DNA of 64,000 nucleotides, from NCBI RefSeq assembly GCF_002775205.1, contig NC_036459.1, forward strand, positions 538,492 to 602,491, given 5' to 3'. The notes under the pieces were generated by a model. That model was not told where the DNA came from. It saw nothing but the letters and a program-made list of their open reading frames with translations, and made no database searches. How positions within the stretch are numbered: the first letter of the stretch is position 1; each line of letters starts with the position of its first letter. The stretch is from Xiphophorus maculatus (Eukaryota; Chordata; Actinopteri; Cyprinodontiformes; Poeciliidae). Positions 1-12,306 of the stretch are shown here, one piece after another. A program made the translations under genes and the position numbers.

Positions 1-460
1 AAACCTCCAGAATGTAACGTCACAGATCACCTAGCAATCCTAGAAGAGTTCCGCCTGTTGCCTAGCAACTCAAGCTGAGATCTAGCACGCTTGGTCAGCT
101 GGTTTTACAGCTGTACAATGGCTGCTGGAAAAGACAAGTGTTTTGTTGTTGACTCACCAACCAGAAACCACTTGCTGCATTCTTGTTGGTTGTGCAGGAG
201 GCTCCACTTCTGCTTTTCAAAGATGTATGGTTGCATAATTGCGCATCTGTTTGTAATCATTTTCATCTGCAAGTATAAAAGTTGAGTTGGAGGGCGTGGC
301 CAGCAGCTGCTTATTTGGATTTAAAGTGAGAAGAGGCCCTCAAACAGCTAAACTCTCATTATCTAAGAATGATTTTGTGCAAAAAATGTAATGAACATGT
401 TTTGTATATCCCAGAAACGTATCCTAAACTGTTCAAGGAAGCATAATAGGTTACCTTTAA
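1..460 (+). repeat. Dispersed repeat copy, TTAA-type end, cut by window edge
   Basis: This stretch matches, in reverse complement, the block at 21715-21990. Shared landmarks are the segment around CACGCTTGGTCAGCTGG (about 88-104), the run AATGGCTGCTG and AGACAAGTGTTTTGTTG, and an end at about 440-460 reading GCATAATAGGTTACCTTTAA. The TTAA at the end suggests a TTAA-targeting DNA element such as a piggyBac-derived MITE. That class is inferred and no transposase is visible. The left end lies outside the window. From 461 to 841 I see only intron sequence of the srGAP gene. Confidence 0.6.
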
Positions 461-841
461 GTTGTGAACACAGCTATTAGCATGTCATAAACATATTTTA
501 ATCTGAAACACACACAAAATGTTGCCTGTTTTTGGCCATTCTGGGTTTCCATACATGAGGAGCAGGAATAAAGCAAGTAGAGCAAGAGTTTATCAGAGTA
601 AAGCGCATTAAGCCAGAATACGTATTGAGTGAATGTTTGTAATTTAAATGGACACAACATAAATTATTGTTTGCTTACCTAAATATATGCACTGAAATCA
701 GTCTGACTGAACGCTCAGATTCCATTTTTGAGCAAAACTGGAGGAAAATTGTGGGAGTTTAACCATCTCATGTCTGTTTGTCTCTGAAGTGTGTCCCTTC
801 AAATGAAGCCTGGAAACGTCTCTTTCCGTTTCCTGCTGCAG

Positions 842-3800
842 GGATGGAAAACCTGTATGAGAGAGCTCAGTGCATCAGGAAGATCCTGCTGGGCGTCCCG
901 AGGGCCACACTGGTGGTGATGCGCTACCTGTTCGCCTTCCTCAACCAGTGAGTGTCTGCTGCCTCATTCTTCCCCTCTGAGAGAACACAAGCCTCTCTAG
1001 TCGTCAGTTTGGTTCTGCCGCCTCTCTGATAAATATAGAACAAAAGCACAGCGAGGGATGGAGAGGCAGGAAGTGTGACACGCAGGTGTGATGTTCCTGC
1101 TGCATTAATTGGGGTTTTGATGAAGAGGAAAGGCATTCAGGAGTGTGTCAGTGTGTCAGCTCAAAGATATAAAAATAGACAGTGCTTCACATTTAGTCAT
1201 TATACATTTAAAAACAATTATCAGTCTGTTTTTGTTATTATTATTATTTAAAGGCACAATGTGGAAAATCTTTGCATTTATTAGCTTGTGGAAATGAACG
1301 AAGGGTTGTTTCAATTCAGACTTAATTTTTTTTCTTGGTGTCAATACTTCTGACTCAAGTGACCAAAGCTTTATTCCAATTTACTAAGAAAATCTTCCTC
1401 CTTGCTCCCCCAGCCTCTCCCAGTACAGTGATGAGAACATGATGGACACTGGGAACCTGGCCATCGTGTTCGGCCCCACCCTCCTGCCGACGCCCGACAC
1501 GCTGGACCAGGTGGCCTGCCAGGCGCACGTCAATGAGGTCATCAAAACGGTCATCCTGCACCACGACAACATCTTTCCCGACATCAAGGAGCTTCCAGGC
1601 CCGGTTTATGAGAAGTGCATGACCGGCGACCAGTACTGGTGAGACCGGCTTCACGTTTTATTTAACGTTTCCTTTTCTATTCACAGTGACCTCAAAGTAG
1701 ATGAGTTCTCTAATTTCCATTCTGATGATTAATATATCTTGAAGGGCAGTGTTATTTACAGAAAAATCATAATCCAATTTATTTATGGTTTCTGTTGTAA
1801 GCATGGTTTTTCCTCCCATTTTATTTATTGTTTTTGGCCTTTGTTTCATTTCGGGTGTTTGTAATATCTTCCAGTAACAACTTTTCTTTAGAAAATTAAA
1901 GTTTTTATTGATCTTTCAGAGGGTAACTTGCATTATTGTGCCTTTATCAACATATGACTTGAAACTGGTCTCAAAATGTTAAATGTTAATTTCCAATAAT
2001 TACTATCATTTATTGCAGTATTTACTGGGACAATTTATTGTTCAGAGAAATGTATTGCTGTGACAGGCTTAGATAAAACTGCAACTTAACAAAAGCGTTT
2101 CATATCAGTCAATATTCATTTTTTTCCCCTTAAATATCTGAAATACTGCCAAACTGGCGACGTGATCTTTCCTGGTTCATCCAGTCTCATTATTTTCTCT
2201 CTTCACTCAACAGGTTGTTGCTAGGTAACCAAAGGGCGACTTAGCTAGGCCGTCAGAGGTTAAATGGCTAATACCTGGTTCAAAGGGCAAGACTTTTGAA
2301 TTGCCGGTCGATTTTCGAAACCTGAACACACAAATGGTGATAAGAAATGTTGGATATAACAGGTTTGTAGTATCAAACCACACACTGTTAAGAAAAAATG
2401 ATTATTTTTAGTGCTTAATACAGTTAATCTTACGACATGTGTTAAAGGTATATTCAGCACTCTTATTTGGAACAGTTTTCTGTTGAGCAGATGAGCAGGC
2501 ATTCAGACAAACAGGGGCCAAAATGCAGATCACTCAATGGAGCCTCCCTGCTGTGAGGCCGGGCTATAGGAGGCCATAAAATTAGCATTTTCCTTGGGAG
2601 ACAGAGACTTTAGATTTCACAGGTATCTGTGAGGTCTTATCTCAGGATCGTTCTGTACTCAGAATGACCGTGGGAGCCACGGGGGGTCAGGGCCAGCGAT
2701 CCGCTTCTTTGTCTCGGTAGAAGGCAGATGGTCCTTTGATCTTTGCGTAGATCAGGGGGAGTTTCCAAGTTTCTCTGAGTGCTTAAGGGAGTTTCAGTTG
2801 GTCAACAAGAGGAACGCCTTGAGTGCATAAATTAAATAGAGAAACACCTCTTTAGTATAAGATTTCGCGTCGGGAGAGAAAATGCAGGGAGCGGCCACCA
2901 TTTTTTTTTTTCATCGGCTCTCTCTCCAAAGACGTCTTTGCTTTTTGTCTTTGTTTTATGTTTGTCTGTCTTCCCCGTGTCTGTCTTTATTTTTATGAGA
3001 AAAATGCATATCTCTGTTCCTCTGCAGCTTTGTTAATTGATTCATGCGTTGTTTTGTATGGGATTAAACTCTGTGATCTGTGACGTCAACACGCAGTGTT
3101 GTGGTTTCCTTGTCGCTGCACGTCGCCCACGGAGAGCATCACTAGCGGAGAACATCACTCGCCGAGGATCCCGGGAAGATTAAAAGAGGAAAGAGCCAAA
3201 CGCTTTGTCCAAAGTTAACGTTAAATTATTCTCTTTTTTAACAACACCAAGCACAAACATGTTCCACTCACCACCGTTCAGATGTCAGACGGGAAACCTG
3301 AACAAACATGGCCGACTGGGAAGAAGCAGTGGCGGTAGTTTGTGGACATCCGACGCCCTTAAGAGCGGACCAGACACTCTAAACACCCTGCATACGCAAG
3401 GAATATATCTTAGGTTTACATTTAGAGCCATCTCGATAATCATTGCGTCTTTAAGATTGTTGGAAAGGGGAAATGGGTTGGGACGTAAAAATCTTGCCAC
3501 GTAAACTAGGCATTAAGCCTACATCCCCCAGAATGCTGTGCGGTTCTGGATCGGAGTTCAGTAACATTCTATCGGACGTATTTTCTTTTAATATTAACCA
3601 CGTATCTATCGCGATATATATTGTTAATGATTTATTGCCCAGCCTTACTTCATAACAGATAAAATAGGATGTTTTAGTTGATGAATATGGAAACGGTGCT
3701 GGGGAGAAACTCTTCAGACGCTGTGAGGGCGACAGACATGTTACTTGTCAGCTAGTTTGACAGGAACGAGTGTTTCTCTTCCTCACCACCCTGAGTAAAT

Positions 3801-6800
3801 CCTGACATCCTGTCGGTTCTGTGGAGCGCCTCGCCTCCCGCTGTGCGCGCGTCCTCCTCCCTTTGTTCCCGCGCTGAATGGACGGTTTGTCGGTCTGCTT
3901 CGCTGCCTGATCCTCTCCCTCCTTTTCATCTCCTTGCAGCGAGAGTCCGTTCAGCGAGCCTGGGGCCCTGGAGGAGACCGAGCCGGACGCCGGTACCGAG
4001 ACCCAGACCAGCGACGAGGGTACGCGCTGACCCCTGACCTTCACATGCTGCGTTCCGGTTACCTGGGACGTTAAACCCGAAGTAACAGCGTTCTAGTTAA
4101 GAATTCGGAACTTAAACGTGGCTACGCTTATGAATATTTACAACTCTTTATGCGAGGAGCGGCCATATTGAAACGCGAAACCGGCCTTGAGTCGTAACTG
4201 GGGGTAGTCAAAGTTGCTCTCAGTTTCCCAGTGGAAAATCCACTCCTGAGTTGATTTTTCTCCGACTGGGAAGTCGGAATTTCCATGTTCCGAGGACAAC
4301 TGGAACGCAGCATTACACATCCATCTTTGTATCTCCTCGTGGAGAGATGGTTGCCGTGGTAACAGCAGCCATGGAGACGCCACATTCCCTCGTTCTCAAC
4401 TCCCGCTCGGCAGCCCTCCATCTTGTTGGAATGCCGTCGGCCTCACCTCCGTGTCTCACCTGGTCTCTCCCCAGCAGAGGGCGAGGCCGTGGAAGCGGTG
4501 GCCCGGTTCGACTACGTGGGCCGGTCCGGCCGCGAGCTGTCCTTCAAGAAGGGCGCGTCGCTGCAGCTGTTCCAGCGCGCGTCGCATGACTGGTGGGAGG
4601 GCCGGCTGAACGGCAGCCGCGGCCTGGTGCCTCATCAGTACATCGTGGTGAAGGACAGGCGAGTGAACAGTCCCAAATGGTTTGTACACGTCCGACATTA
4701 CAATATCACTTCTTAATTATGCTTTAGAACTCAAAAACAGATGGTTTTTTACATGTCGTTTCAGTTGATTGAATAATTTATTCACATTTCAAAACATATC
4801 TATTGTTATTTTTATTATTATTAAACTATAAAACAAACATTTTGAATATTTTAGAATATATATTTATACATATCGCCATTACCTAAAGCAGGGCTGTGGA
4901 AGTTATTTTTATTTCAGGCCACATCAAGATCATGAATATACTCAAAGGACTAGATGTGGCAACATTTATCAATAAACCTACATATTAAACTGTTCAAATA
5001 TGAATAAATTGATTTTTCTGCATTTGATGAATCTGTTAAACAATATTAAACTTTTTTCACGTTGATGTAATCTGACAGGAAAAAAACACTTTAATTAATC
5101 AAATAATATTTAGGCACACAACCGTAATTTTGAAGGCTTTATTTTGAAGGCCTCTGTCTAGAGGGCCATAAAAAAATTATGTGGGGCCAAATTTGGCCCC
5201 CGGGCCTTGAGTTTGACACATCTGACCTTAAGAATACCCTAATTATTGTTGATTAGCATAACAAAATTAATGTGTCACATTTCATGTTTTTCTTTTTTGC
5301 ATTTTTTTGTGTAGATGTAATAAATTGAGAAACCATAACACACATTTCAACATACGAATGCAAGTTGAAAATACATCAGAAACATAATATGCATGCTATG
5401 TTGTAGTTTTATTAAATGACTGTGATATGTAATTGTATCTTATTTTAGCTAATCTACTGATGTATTTTATTCTGCTTAATTTGTTTTGTTTTAATATTTT
5501 TAATCTGATTTCTTTTCATTTTTTCATTTCAATATTGTTTAATTTTTGATTAAATTTAATCTATTTTCACACCAAATCTATGAAATTTTAATTGATTTCT
5601 CCAGATGAATTTAATCTTTGTTTTTTATTTTCACTCCAGACTTAATTTTTTCTTATTGAGTTCAGTCCATTAACTCTCATTTTTTTCAGTTAAATGTAAT
5701 CTTTCCTTTGATTCAAATTTTTAACACATTTTCATATTAAATTAAAGCAACATTAATATATTTTATTTTTGTTATGTATATTATTTTAATATAATTATTT
5801 CATTTTAAATTAATTAGTGTTTTTTCTCCTTTTTTACTTAATCTGTTTTATTTTTCTCTCTGAAATTCCTAAATTACCTAAATAATTTTTTTTGAAACAG
5901 AAATTATGAAAAAACTGAAATTATAAAATTTATTAACATTTAAATTGAATCTAAAATTGACTATTTGACATTTTGTTAACAAATTGACTGTTTTGTCTTT
6001 GTGCAATGACAATATAGTAAGTCTAATACTAATTAACTACTAATTATCTCTATTAATGTTATTAAAGTCTTACATGTTAATTCTTCAAAATATGGAAATA
6101 AAGTTTAAAAAATCAATAAAACAATTATTAAAATGAATGTATATTTTCTTTAATGTTCTAATTAAGGTTTACTCGTATTAATATTATTATTGTTGAAATG
6201 CTTGCATCAATTCAGTATTTTTTACTTGCTTTTTTTTGTTTCAAATAATTATTATTAATCAGTTTTTTGACGTTTTTTCTTTCCAGCTGTTTGACAGTAA
6301 AACAGTAATTAGTGTGTGATTAATTGATGATCTGCTCTGATGGATTTGAGTGGATTTGTTGCTAACTGGATCTTCTCCCTGTTGATTAACAGACTAATTG
6401 GACTCAGGGAGTCTCTACCTCTCTGCTATTGATCACTTCATTGATGATCGGAGCGTTTTGTTGCCTCGGCAGCGATTTGTCCCGACTGAGTCGTGCTCTG
6501 TGTCTTTAGGGCGGACGCCATGTCCGATACGCTCAGCCAGAAAGCCGACAGCGACGGGGGGAGCAGCAGCACCGAGGACAAGCGGTCCCGCAGCGAGCTG
6601 AGCTCCCCGACTGACATCAGACCGCCGGAGAACTTCAACAGGTCAGACACGGAAACCCGCTTCCTGTCTCACCTGTGAACACCTGCAGATCTCAACGCTT
6701 AAAAAAGATTTATTATCTATGAAACAGGCCGGACGATGCGGCTTAGAAATAAAAACTCTGATGTTTTTTCAAACCAGATGCAACTTTTTTCTTGCTTCCT

Positions 6801-9054
6801 TTTTTGAAAAATAAAGGATTTTATTTTCTTTTTTAAAAAGTAGCTTTTATTTCAATCTTCCCTTTTGTTTATTGGACAATGGAGTATTAGGGCCAGGCTA
6901 AAATAATTTTCTGTATTTAAGTGAATTAAATAGTTATAATATTGGCAAAATAAAAACTCAATTTTAGGGGAAAAAAGTTTTAATATTAAGAAAAGATTTG
7001 GTGCCGATTTGTTAATAGATTGAATATTTCCTTATCTACATTTCTCATTTATTTTTTGTGCTGGAGTTCTCATAAAATTACTACTTTATTAATATTCCAA
7101 CTTTTTTCTGGCAACATTTTATTCCCGTATCATTTTGACTTCATTGTCGTAATTAAAATCTTGGCCTAGCTCTGCTGTCCCGTCAAACTGTTGACATGAA
7201 TTCAAAGTCAAAATAAGAACAAACTGTAAAACACGTCTTTATAACAAGATGGCCGCCCAGGCGCAGTGCACTGGTTTAATAAAAACATTTAATTTTCAAA
7301 AATCAAAAGTTCTATTAATTTATAACATTAATTTATCACCCAGACCTGCTAATTTAATGTAATTTAATTTATTTGCTCGGGAGAATAAAGATTAGATGAC
7401 ATTTCTGTAAATGCACCAGAATTAAAGGCTTTTTTCAACTGTTTTCTCTGGAAAATGCACAATTTGTCTTTCTAAAATCAAACAAAGGTTTTACAAATTA
7501 GCCACACAAAATGAGTCAATAAAAGTAAAAACAAGGAAACAACAGAAATGTCATAAAAAGTATAAGCCGTCATGAAAACTACAACTAAACAAATTCAAAA
7601 CTACAACAACCAGCAGATTCTGGGGCAACTACATGGAAATGGATTTAATCTCATTTCTAATAAGGATTTCTAAAGTGGAAGGGAAATAAATAAAAGTCTT
7701 GGCAGAAAGCTCCGCCCCCTTTTGAAAAAAACCCCAGAAGTGGGCGGAGTCTGTAGACAATAAGGGGCGTGGTTAAATTTGAGAACCGAACAAGGAAAAC
7801 AACTGTTGTCAATTTATCCACTGTGTCGCTAAATTTAGCGACTTTTCAGATCTTGCAGCAACTTCAAAAGTTGAGTGATAAATTTGAGCGTAAAGATGAA
7901 TTAACTGCAGTAGCCACTCTTCAACCCAAAGAGGGCAGCACTGAGAAGCTTTTTGGCTAAATGTGGCAGAACAAAAATTAACTTGAAAATGTCAAACTTT
8001 GCTCAGAAACAAAGATAGAAGCAATAGAACCAGTCTATCAGCAGAAACCTGAATTAAATATTGCATAAAGACTTTTTAAAGTAAAGTTACCTTCGTAATT
8101 TCCTGATGACAGCCACAGGAGGAAACGAACCGACGGTCTCTTCCGCCGCCCTCTCTGTCGCTCCAACGATAACCACGGCAACAGCGGCGTGATGGAGCGG
8201 AGCTCTCCGCCCGTGACGGGTCACTTCAGCCCCAGAGATCTCCTCCTGGGGCGGGGCCAGGGCATGACCCCGCCCCTCGACAGCCCGGAGCGCCGGCGCC
8301 GCTCCGCCGCCGTCACCATGACGGTGAGCCGCCACGACTCGCTGCGGAGGCCGGAGGACACGCCCATACGGCGCTCCAGCAGCGGGCAGCACAGCTTCAG
8401 CGACTCACTGCGATCCAGAGTGATGGACGCCGAGACGCTGGCCCAGGTACTGGTACCACTGATCCCAACGCAAATGCCTACACAACACTAAATACTGGTT
8501 CCTAACCCGACAAAACATCACATTTCATTTTTCTCTTTTATGACATGGAACATTTTTATGATGTTTTTTAAGTAAAGTAAACTGACTAGCTGTCCGGCCG
8601 TTCGGTTAATCAGGGAACTTCCTGTTTGCAGGACATCGAGGAGACGGTGAGCGTCGCCCTGGGCGAGCTGCGGCAGCTGGAGCGGCCGGACCGCCGGCCG
8701 GCGCCCGACGTGGTTCTGGACACGCTGGATCAGGTGAAGAACGGCCCGGTCGCCAGCTGCTCCTCCGAGTCGCCCAGCCCCCACAGTACACCCAGTACGC
8801 CGGGGACGCCCGGCACCCCGGGGACGCCCGGCACCCCCAGCCCGCTCAGCCCCATGAGCCCCATCAGCCCGCTGCCCGGCCCGCCCAGGCCCGCCAACCC
8901 GTCCCCCGACGCCCTGGGCTCTTTCAAGCCGGTGACGGCTGCCCGCATGGGCGCCCCGCTGCGGCCCCCCGCCCTGAGACCCAAACCCGTGGTGCCCCCC
9001 AAAAGCAGCACCCCGCCTCTGGCGCCCCCGCTGGACAAATCCTGCACCATGTGA
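842..9054 (+). CDS. srgap3: SLIT-ROBO Rho GTPase-activating protein, 3' part (SRGAP3-like)
   Basis: Seven coding exons splice in phase: 842-947, 1414-1638, 3940-4019, 4478-4658, 6510-6641, 8113-8446 and 8632-9054 (TGA at 9052-9054), giving 492 residues; earlier exons lie upstream of the window. Exons 1-2 encode the end of the RhoGAP domain ([28 protein letters not shown]). Exon 4 encodes an SH3 domain ([35 protein letters not shown]). Exons 5-7 encode a Ser/Pro-rich tail ending DKSCTM. The family uses an F-BAR domain to bend membranes and inactivates Rac/Rho GTPases downstream of Slit-Robo. The motifs [18 protein letters not shown] and the tail ALRPKP...DKSCTM resemble remembered SRGAP3 more than SRGAP1 or SRGAP2. 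The intron after exon 4 has a GC donor. Exon 4 has a tandem acceptor (4474 or 4477); the downstream one keeps the family length. Family certain, paralog likely. Confidence 0.9.
2217..2229. promoter_or_regulatory. X-box-like (RFX-type) imperfect palindrome
   Basis: GTTGCTAGGTAAC is an imperfect inverted repeat resembling the RFX-family X-box. The identical 13-mer is at 21926-21938, and GTTGCCTAGCAAC is at 57-69. The last two lie inside copies of the same dispersed repeat. The motif is seen directly; any binding is inference. Confidence 0.3.
2545..3190 (+). mobile_element. Possible solo LTR-like block
   Basis: The block has features that could be those of a long terminal repeat: AT-rich promoter-like sequence around 2828-2870, a transcribed-like stretch rich in TTTGTCTG from about 2940, and ATTAAA followed by GT-rich sequence near 3062-3080 that would serve as a poly(A) signal. 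I could not find target duplications, paired LTRs or an internal coding region. Boundaries are guesses, and the block could instead be unique intron sequence. Confidence 0.25.
4659..6509 (+). other. srgap3 GC-AG intron, AT-rich
   Basis: The intron between the SH3 exon and the next exon starts GCGAGT rather than GT and ends TTTAG. Keeping the reading frame and the family length across IVVKD...SDTLSQ requires this donor. Apart from the hAT element at 4889-5224 the interior (5230-6290) is low-complexity AT-rich sequence with no other feature I can support. Confidence 0.7.
4889..5224. mobile_element. hAT-type nonautonomous element (MITE) in srgap3 intron
   Basis: The element begins CAGGGCTGTGG and its other end, read on the - strand, begins CAGATGTGTCAAACTCAAGG followed by CCCGGGGGCCAAATTTGGCC. 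This end type is common in vertebrate hAT elements. It is flanked by an 8-bp near-duplication, ACCTAAAG (4881-4888) and ACCTTAAG (5225-5232), as expected for hAT insertion. At 336 bp it has no transposase. Confidence 0.65.
6642..8112 (+). other. srgap3 intron without visible features
   Basis: AT-rich intron between exons ending 6641 and starting 8113, with standard donor GTCAGA and acceptor GACAG. The open frame at 7769-7960 has no homology that I recognise and no splice context. I see nothing else. Confidence 0.6.
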
Positions 9055-10640
9055 GCCAAACCAGGCCGAATCAGGCCGACCCGGGCCAAAACTGGGCCAG
9101 AAGGAGATCAGGGTACCGCTAATGATTCTAATCAACACGAAGGTAGAAAGGGTAGGAAAGGCTTTTAATGTAGTAACAAATTATAATCTATGACATGACC
9201 TATGATATGATATGCCATGATATTTCTGTGTCGTCAGGTTGGTGTGTACTCTCTTGGTGTGTAGGAGTTTTCTTTCTCCATGTATCGAAGCATTAATCAA
9301 AGGTTAGCTAAAAGAACTGCTGGTGAGGCGGAAAGTCCCGTAAAACGTAGTTTCAGTGAAGTGAATGTCGTGTCCCAGAAGACACCCGATTGGCTGCTGC
9401 ATCCGCCGCCCGATTGGTCGGCTAATGGAGGACTTGGACGGTTTCCGCTGCTACGCTCAGCCTGGCGCTCGGTGACAGAAAAAACACAACTTTAATGAAT
9501 GTGTTCAGCTTTTTAACGACTGTTCGGCCATCTTTACTGAATGTTGGGTGGCGGCCTTCTTGTGTTTGCAGGAGGCGGCGGCTCCTCCTCCGTTTGTTCT
9601 CGTTTGTTTGAGCGAGGCACTGGCTGCGTTTCCGTTGCAAACCTTTATCGGTATTATACCCACATCGAAAAAACACAATTTCACAATAAGAAACAATTCA
9701 AGAAAATCAGACGAAATACGTTTGTTCACATGGTAAGTCCAGTTGTTGATCACATGATGCGATGTTTCCTTCAGTTTGATCAAATATGATCATTCCAATA
9801 CATCTGAAAACCACCTCTTCCTAGTGCAGCAACTTTAAAAAAATATATAAAAATTGAGTTTTTTTAAATTGCCGTGTTTCCATTGAGCAAATTTATGTTC
9901 GTAATTAAAATTTGCTAAATTTTACAGACAATGAAAACGCAGCTATTAATGACGTTTCTATTACAAATGTGTACAAAGCTCTGCAGATATTCTGCTAATG
10001 TGGAGAGAAAAAACTAATTCGTAATCATCCATCCATTAAGTAAAAACAATTAAAATCACACGTAAATAAGTGGAAGGACGCCGTCATCGTCTTACCACTT
10101 CCTGTTGTCTTCTTTGTCGTTTCCACCAGTAGTAACATCCTGCTGTTGATCACATGACTTGTGTGATGTGTTTCCATCGCCTTTTTATGAAATACGCTAA
10201 TTTCAAAACAGCGGAAAAAACAAATAATCTGAGCGCAAAAACTAGAAAAACGTGTTTTTTCAAAACTGCCGTGTTTTATTTATTTTTGTCATTTCAATTT
10301 GTGCAATTTTAAGGACAATGTAAAAATGTAAACGCAGCTAGTGTGTGTGTGTGTCGGTGTGTGTGTGTTCGCCCGCCCTCGTCGTGCTCCCCTGTAAGTG
10401 CAGAATAGATAATTCATGCCTGCCTTGAGTGCCACAACACACGACTGCAAGTCGACAACCTGAGTGCAAAAAGCATGCCACCTCTTCTCTATGTGTGTGT
10501 GTGTGTGTGTGTGTTACACTAATGTCACTAGTTAACCTTAAATTCTCCAATAAGCTAACAGGGTGGGGCTCCGTGTGTGAAGACGCCCAAAAACTACACT
10601 TGAACAGCACAGTGAATGTGAAGTGTTAAACTGGACCGGG

Positions 10641-10672
<32 letters not shown>

Positions 10673-11360
10673 TGGTGAAAGTGCCTTTTTTTTAAACCCT
10701 CGTGTTTTTTGGGAGTTGTGAATCCACTCATTTAGAAGAGGATTATAGAAACTGGGACAGAAGAATTTAAGACTTTTTCACAGAATTCAGAGGGGAAAAA
10801 AATCTGTGTTTCGTCAGAAATCAAAAGTCTGAAATAAAAGTCAGAATTTGATCTCAGAATCCTGAGATCAAATTCTTAATTCAAAAGATTAAAGTCAGAT
10901 TTTTGTCTTTTTCTTAGAATTCTAAAATATGAATTCTTAGATTAACGTCAGAATTCTGTTTCCAGAATTCAGAGATTAAAGTCCTAATTTCAGTTTTCGC
11001 CAGCGGCCCCAGTCCTCTTCCTTTCACTCGCGCATGTCCTGACTGAAAGAGCAGCAGCACTCCAAATGAGATATTCATAAAAGTGTTTAGTAGATTCCTG
11101 AATTATGACTTTATCATTAACCCATTGTGACATTGCACTTTGATGTATAGGATTGTGTCCTTGGCATGTAGCATCATGACATGTTGGTGCATTTTACCAG
11201 AAGGGGGAGCTCTCTCTGAATGTGTTTGATAACAGAATCGGTTTCTGTCTGTCAGTGTTGCTGTATTTGAAAGTCGGAGCTCATATAGCCAAATGGATTG
11301 TATCAATGTGTTGTATTTATATCATAAATCAACCTGAATAAATTAGCATTCAAGCCACAG
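9055..11360 (+). other. srgap3 3' untranslated region with poly(A) signal
   Basis: After the stop at 9054 there is no further coding signal. The best poly(A) signal is AATAAA at 11337-11342, preceded by unique, moderately GC-balanced sequence from about 11000. Several GT microsatellites interrupt the UTR: about 10341-10368, 10493-10514 and 10645-10671. A degenerate purine-rich array lies at 10790-10990. An earlier end cannot be excluded. Confidence 0.5.
10341..10671. repeat. Cluster of (GT)n microsatellites
   Basis: Three GT runs at about 10341-10368 (interrupted), 10493-10514 and 10645-10671 lie in the srgap3 3' UTR. They create the short threonine/histidine-type open frames on both strands here, which are not genes. 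Confidence 0.9.
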
Positions 11361-11389
11361 ACACATCGCCTCTTCCTGTCCAGACTTAC

Positions 11390-11965
11390 TGAGAATCCTG
11401 AGATTAAAGTAGACAAAGAGTTAGAATTATGGGATTAAGGTCACAGTTAATTGCATTATTCTGAGATTATATTCATAATCCTTAATAGAAGTCCGAACTC
11501 TGAGGTCACTGTCAAAATTAACCAATTAATTTAAAAAGTTATAATGATGAGATTAAGATTAATTCTTAGATTATGATCAGAATGAACTAATTGCCTAAAG
11601 TCAGAATTCACAAATTAAGGTCAGAATTAATGAAAAACATTTTGAGATTAAAGTCATAATTCCAATAAGGTCAAAATTCTGAGATTGTCAGAAGTAAGTT
11701 AAAAAAGTTACAATTTTAAGTTTAATGTCATAATTCTCAGATTAAGGTCAGAATTCTGAGATTACTATAAATTTAAAAAGTGATAGGTCAGATTTATTTA
11801 TTTAAAATGTTATAGTTTTGAGATCAAAGTCATAATTAATTTGAAAAGTTATAACTTTGACATTAAGGTCAGAATCCTGAGATTAATGACAATTTTCAGA
11901 CTGAAGTGAAAATTCAGAAAATGATTCATTTAAAATGTTATAATTCTGAGATTAAAGTCATATTT
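11390..11965. repeat. Degenerate tandem array, unit like GAGATTAAAGTCAGAATTCT
   Basis: A unit of about 20 bp resembling GAGATTAAAGTCAGAATTCT recurs with heavy divergence through the gap between the srgap3 and kics2 poly(A) sites. The same motif occurs at 10790-10990 and at 45770-45930. It fills most of the 0.8-kb convergent gap (11360-12145), in which I see no gene. Confidence 0.7.
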
Positions 11966-12144
11966 CCAGCTTTTTGTCCTCTTGTGTTCCTGGATATTTG
12001 GATCAATGAAACAAAATTTCCTCATTTCAAACTGTTCAAATGTGAAACACGGTGGAGGAGGAATGATGATCCGTAAACACTAAATCCTAAAATGAATAAA
12101 TTAATCTCATCTTAAAGAACCAGAGAAAAACATTTTGGACAGAA

Positions 12145-12306
12145 GAAGCTTCAGAAAACTTTATTTGGTTTGTAAAACTATAAAACTGGTTTGAAGTTTG
12201 GTTGTTTTTAGTGTTCTTAGTTTTAAGCGATAAAACGGATCGGGAGCTGAAATGTTTTTGGTCAGAGATCTGTTTGGACCCGTCGTGAGTTCAGACAGGA
12301 AGTGGT
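12145..12306 (-). other. kics2 3' untranslated region with poly(A) signal
   Basis: On the - strand the stop codon is followed by about 140 bases and then AATAAA (+ strand TTTATT at 12160-12165). This makes a very short 3' UTR. Confidence 0.6.

Larger units (their letters stand above)
1639..3939 (+). other. srgap3 intron, with repeat-derived middle
   Basis: No coding exon is visible between the exons ending at 1638 and starting at 3940. The first 500 bases are AT-rich and plain. The part from about 2200 to 3660 has a different, more GC-balanced composition and looks inserted: it holds an X-box-like motif at 2217-2229 and a possible LTR-like block described separately. The short + strand open frames at 3205-3655 have no recognisable protein character. 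Confidence 0.6.

Noticed and set aside
3500-3560. ZNF143-like ACATCCCCCAGAATGC and possible cryptic promoter in the srgap3 intron
   Set aside because: A partial motif only, with no associated exon or CpG-rich sequence; it may belong to a repeat.
8518-9138. 206-codon - strand frame over the srgap3 last exon
   Set aside because: Shadow of the proline/GC-rich coding exon; the + strand matches the srGAP tail.
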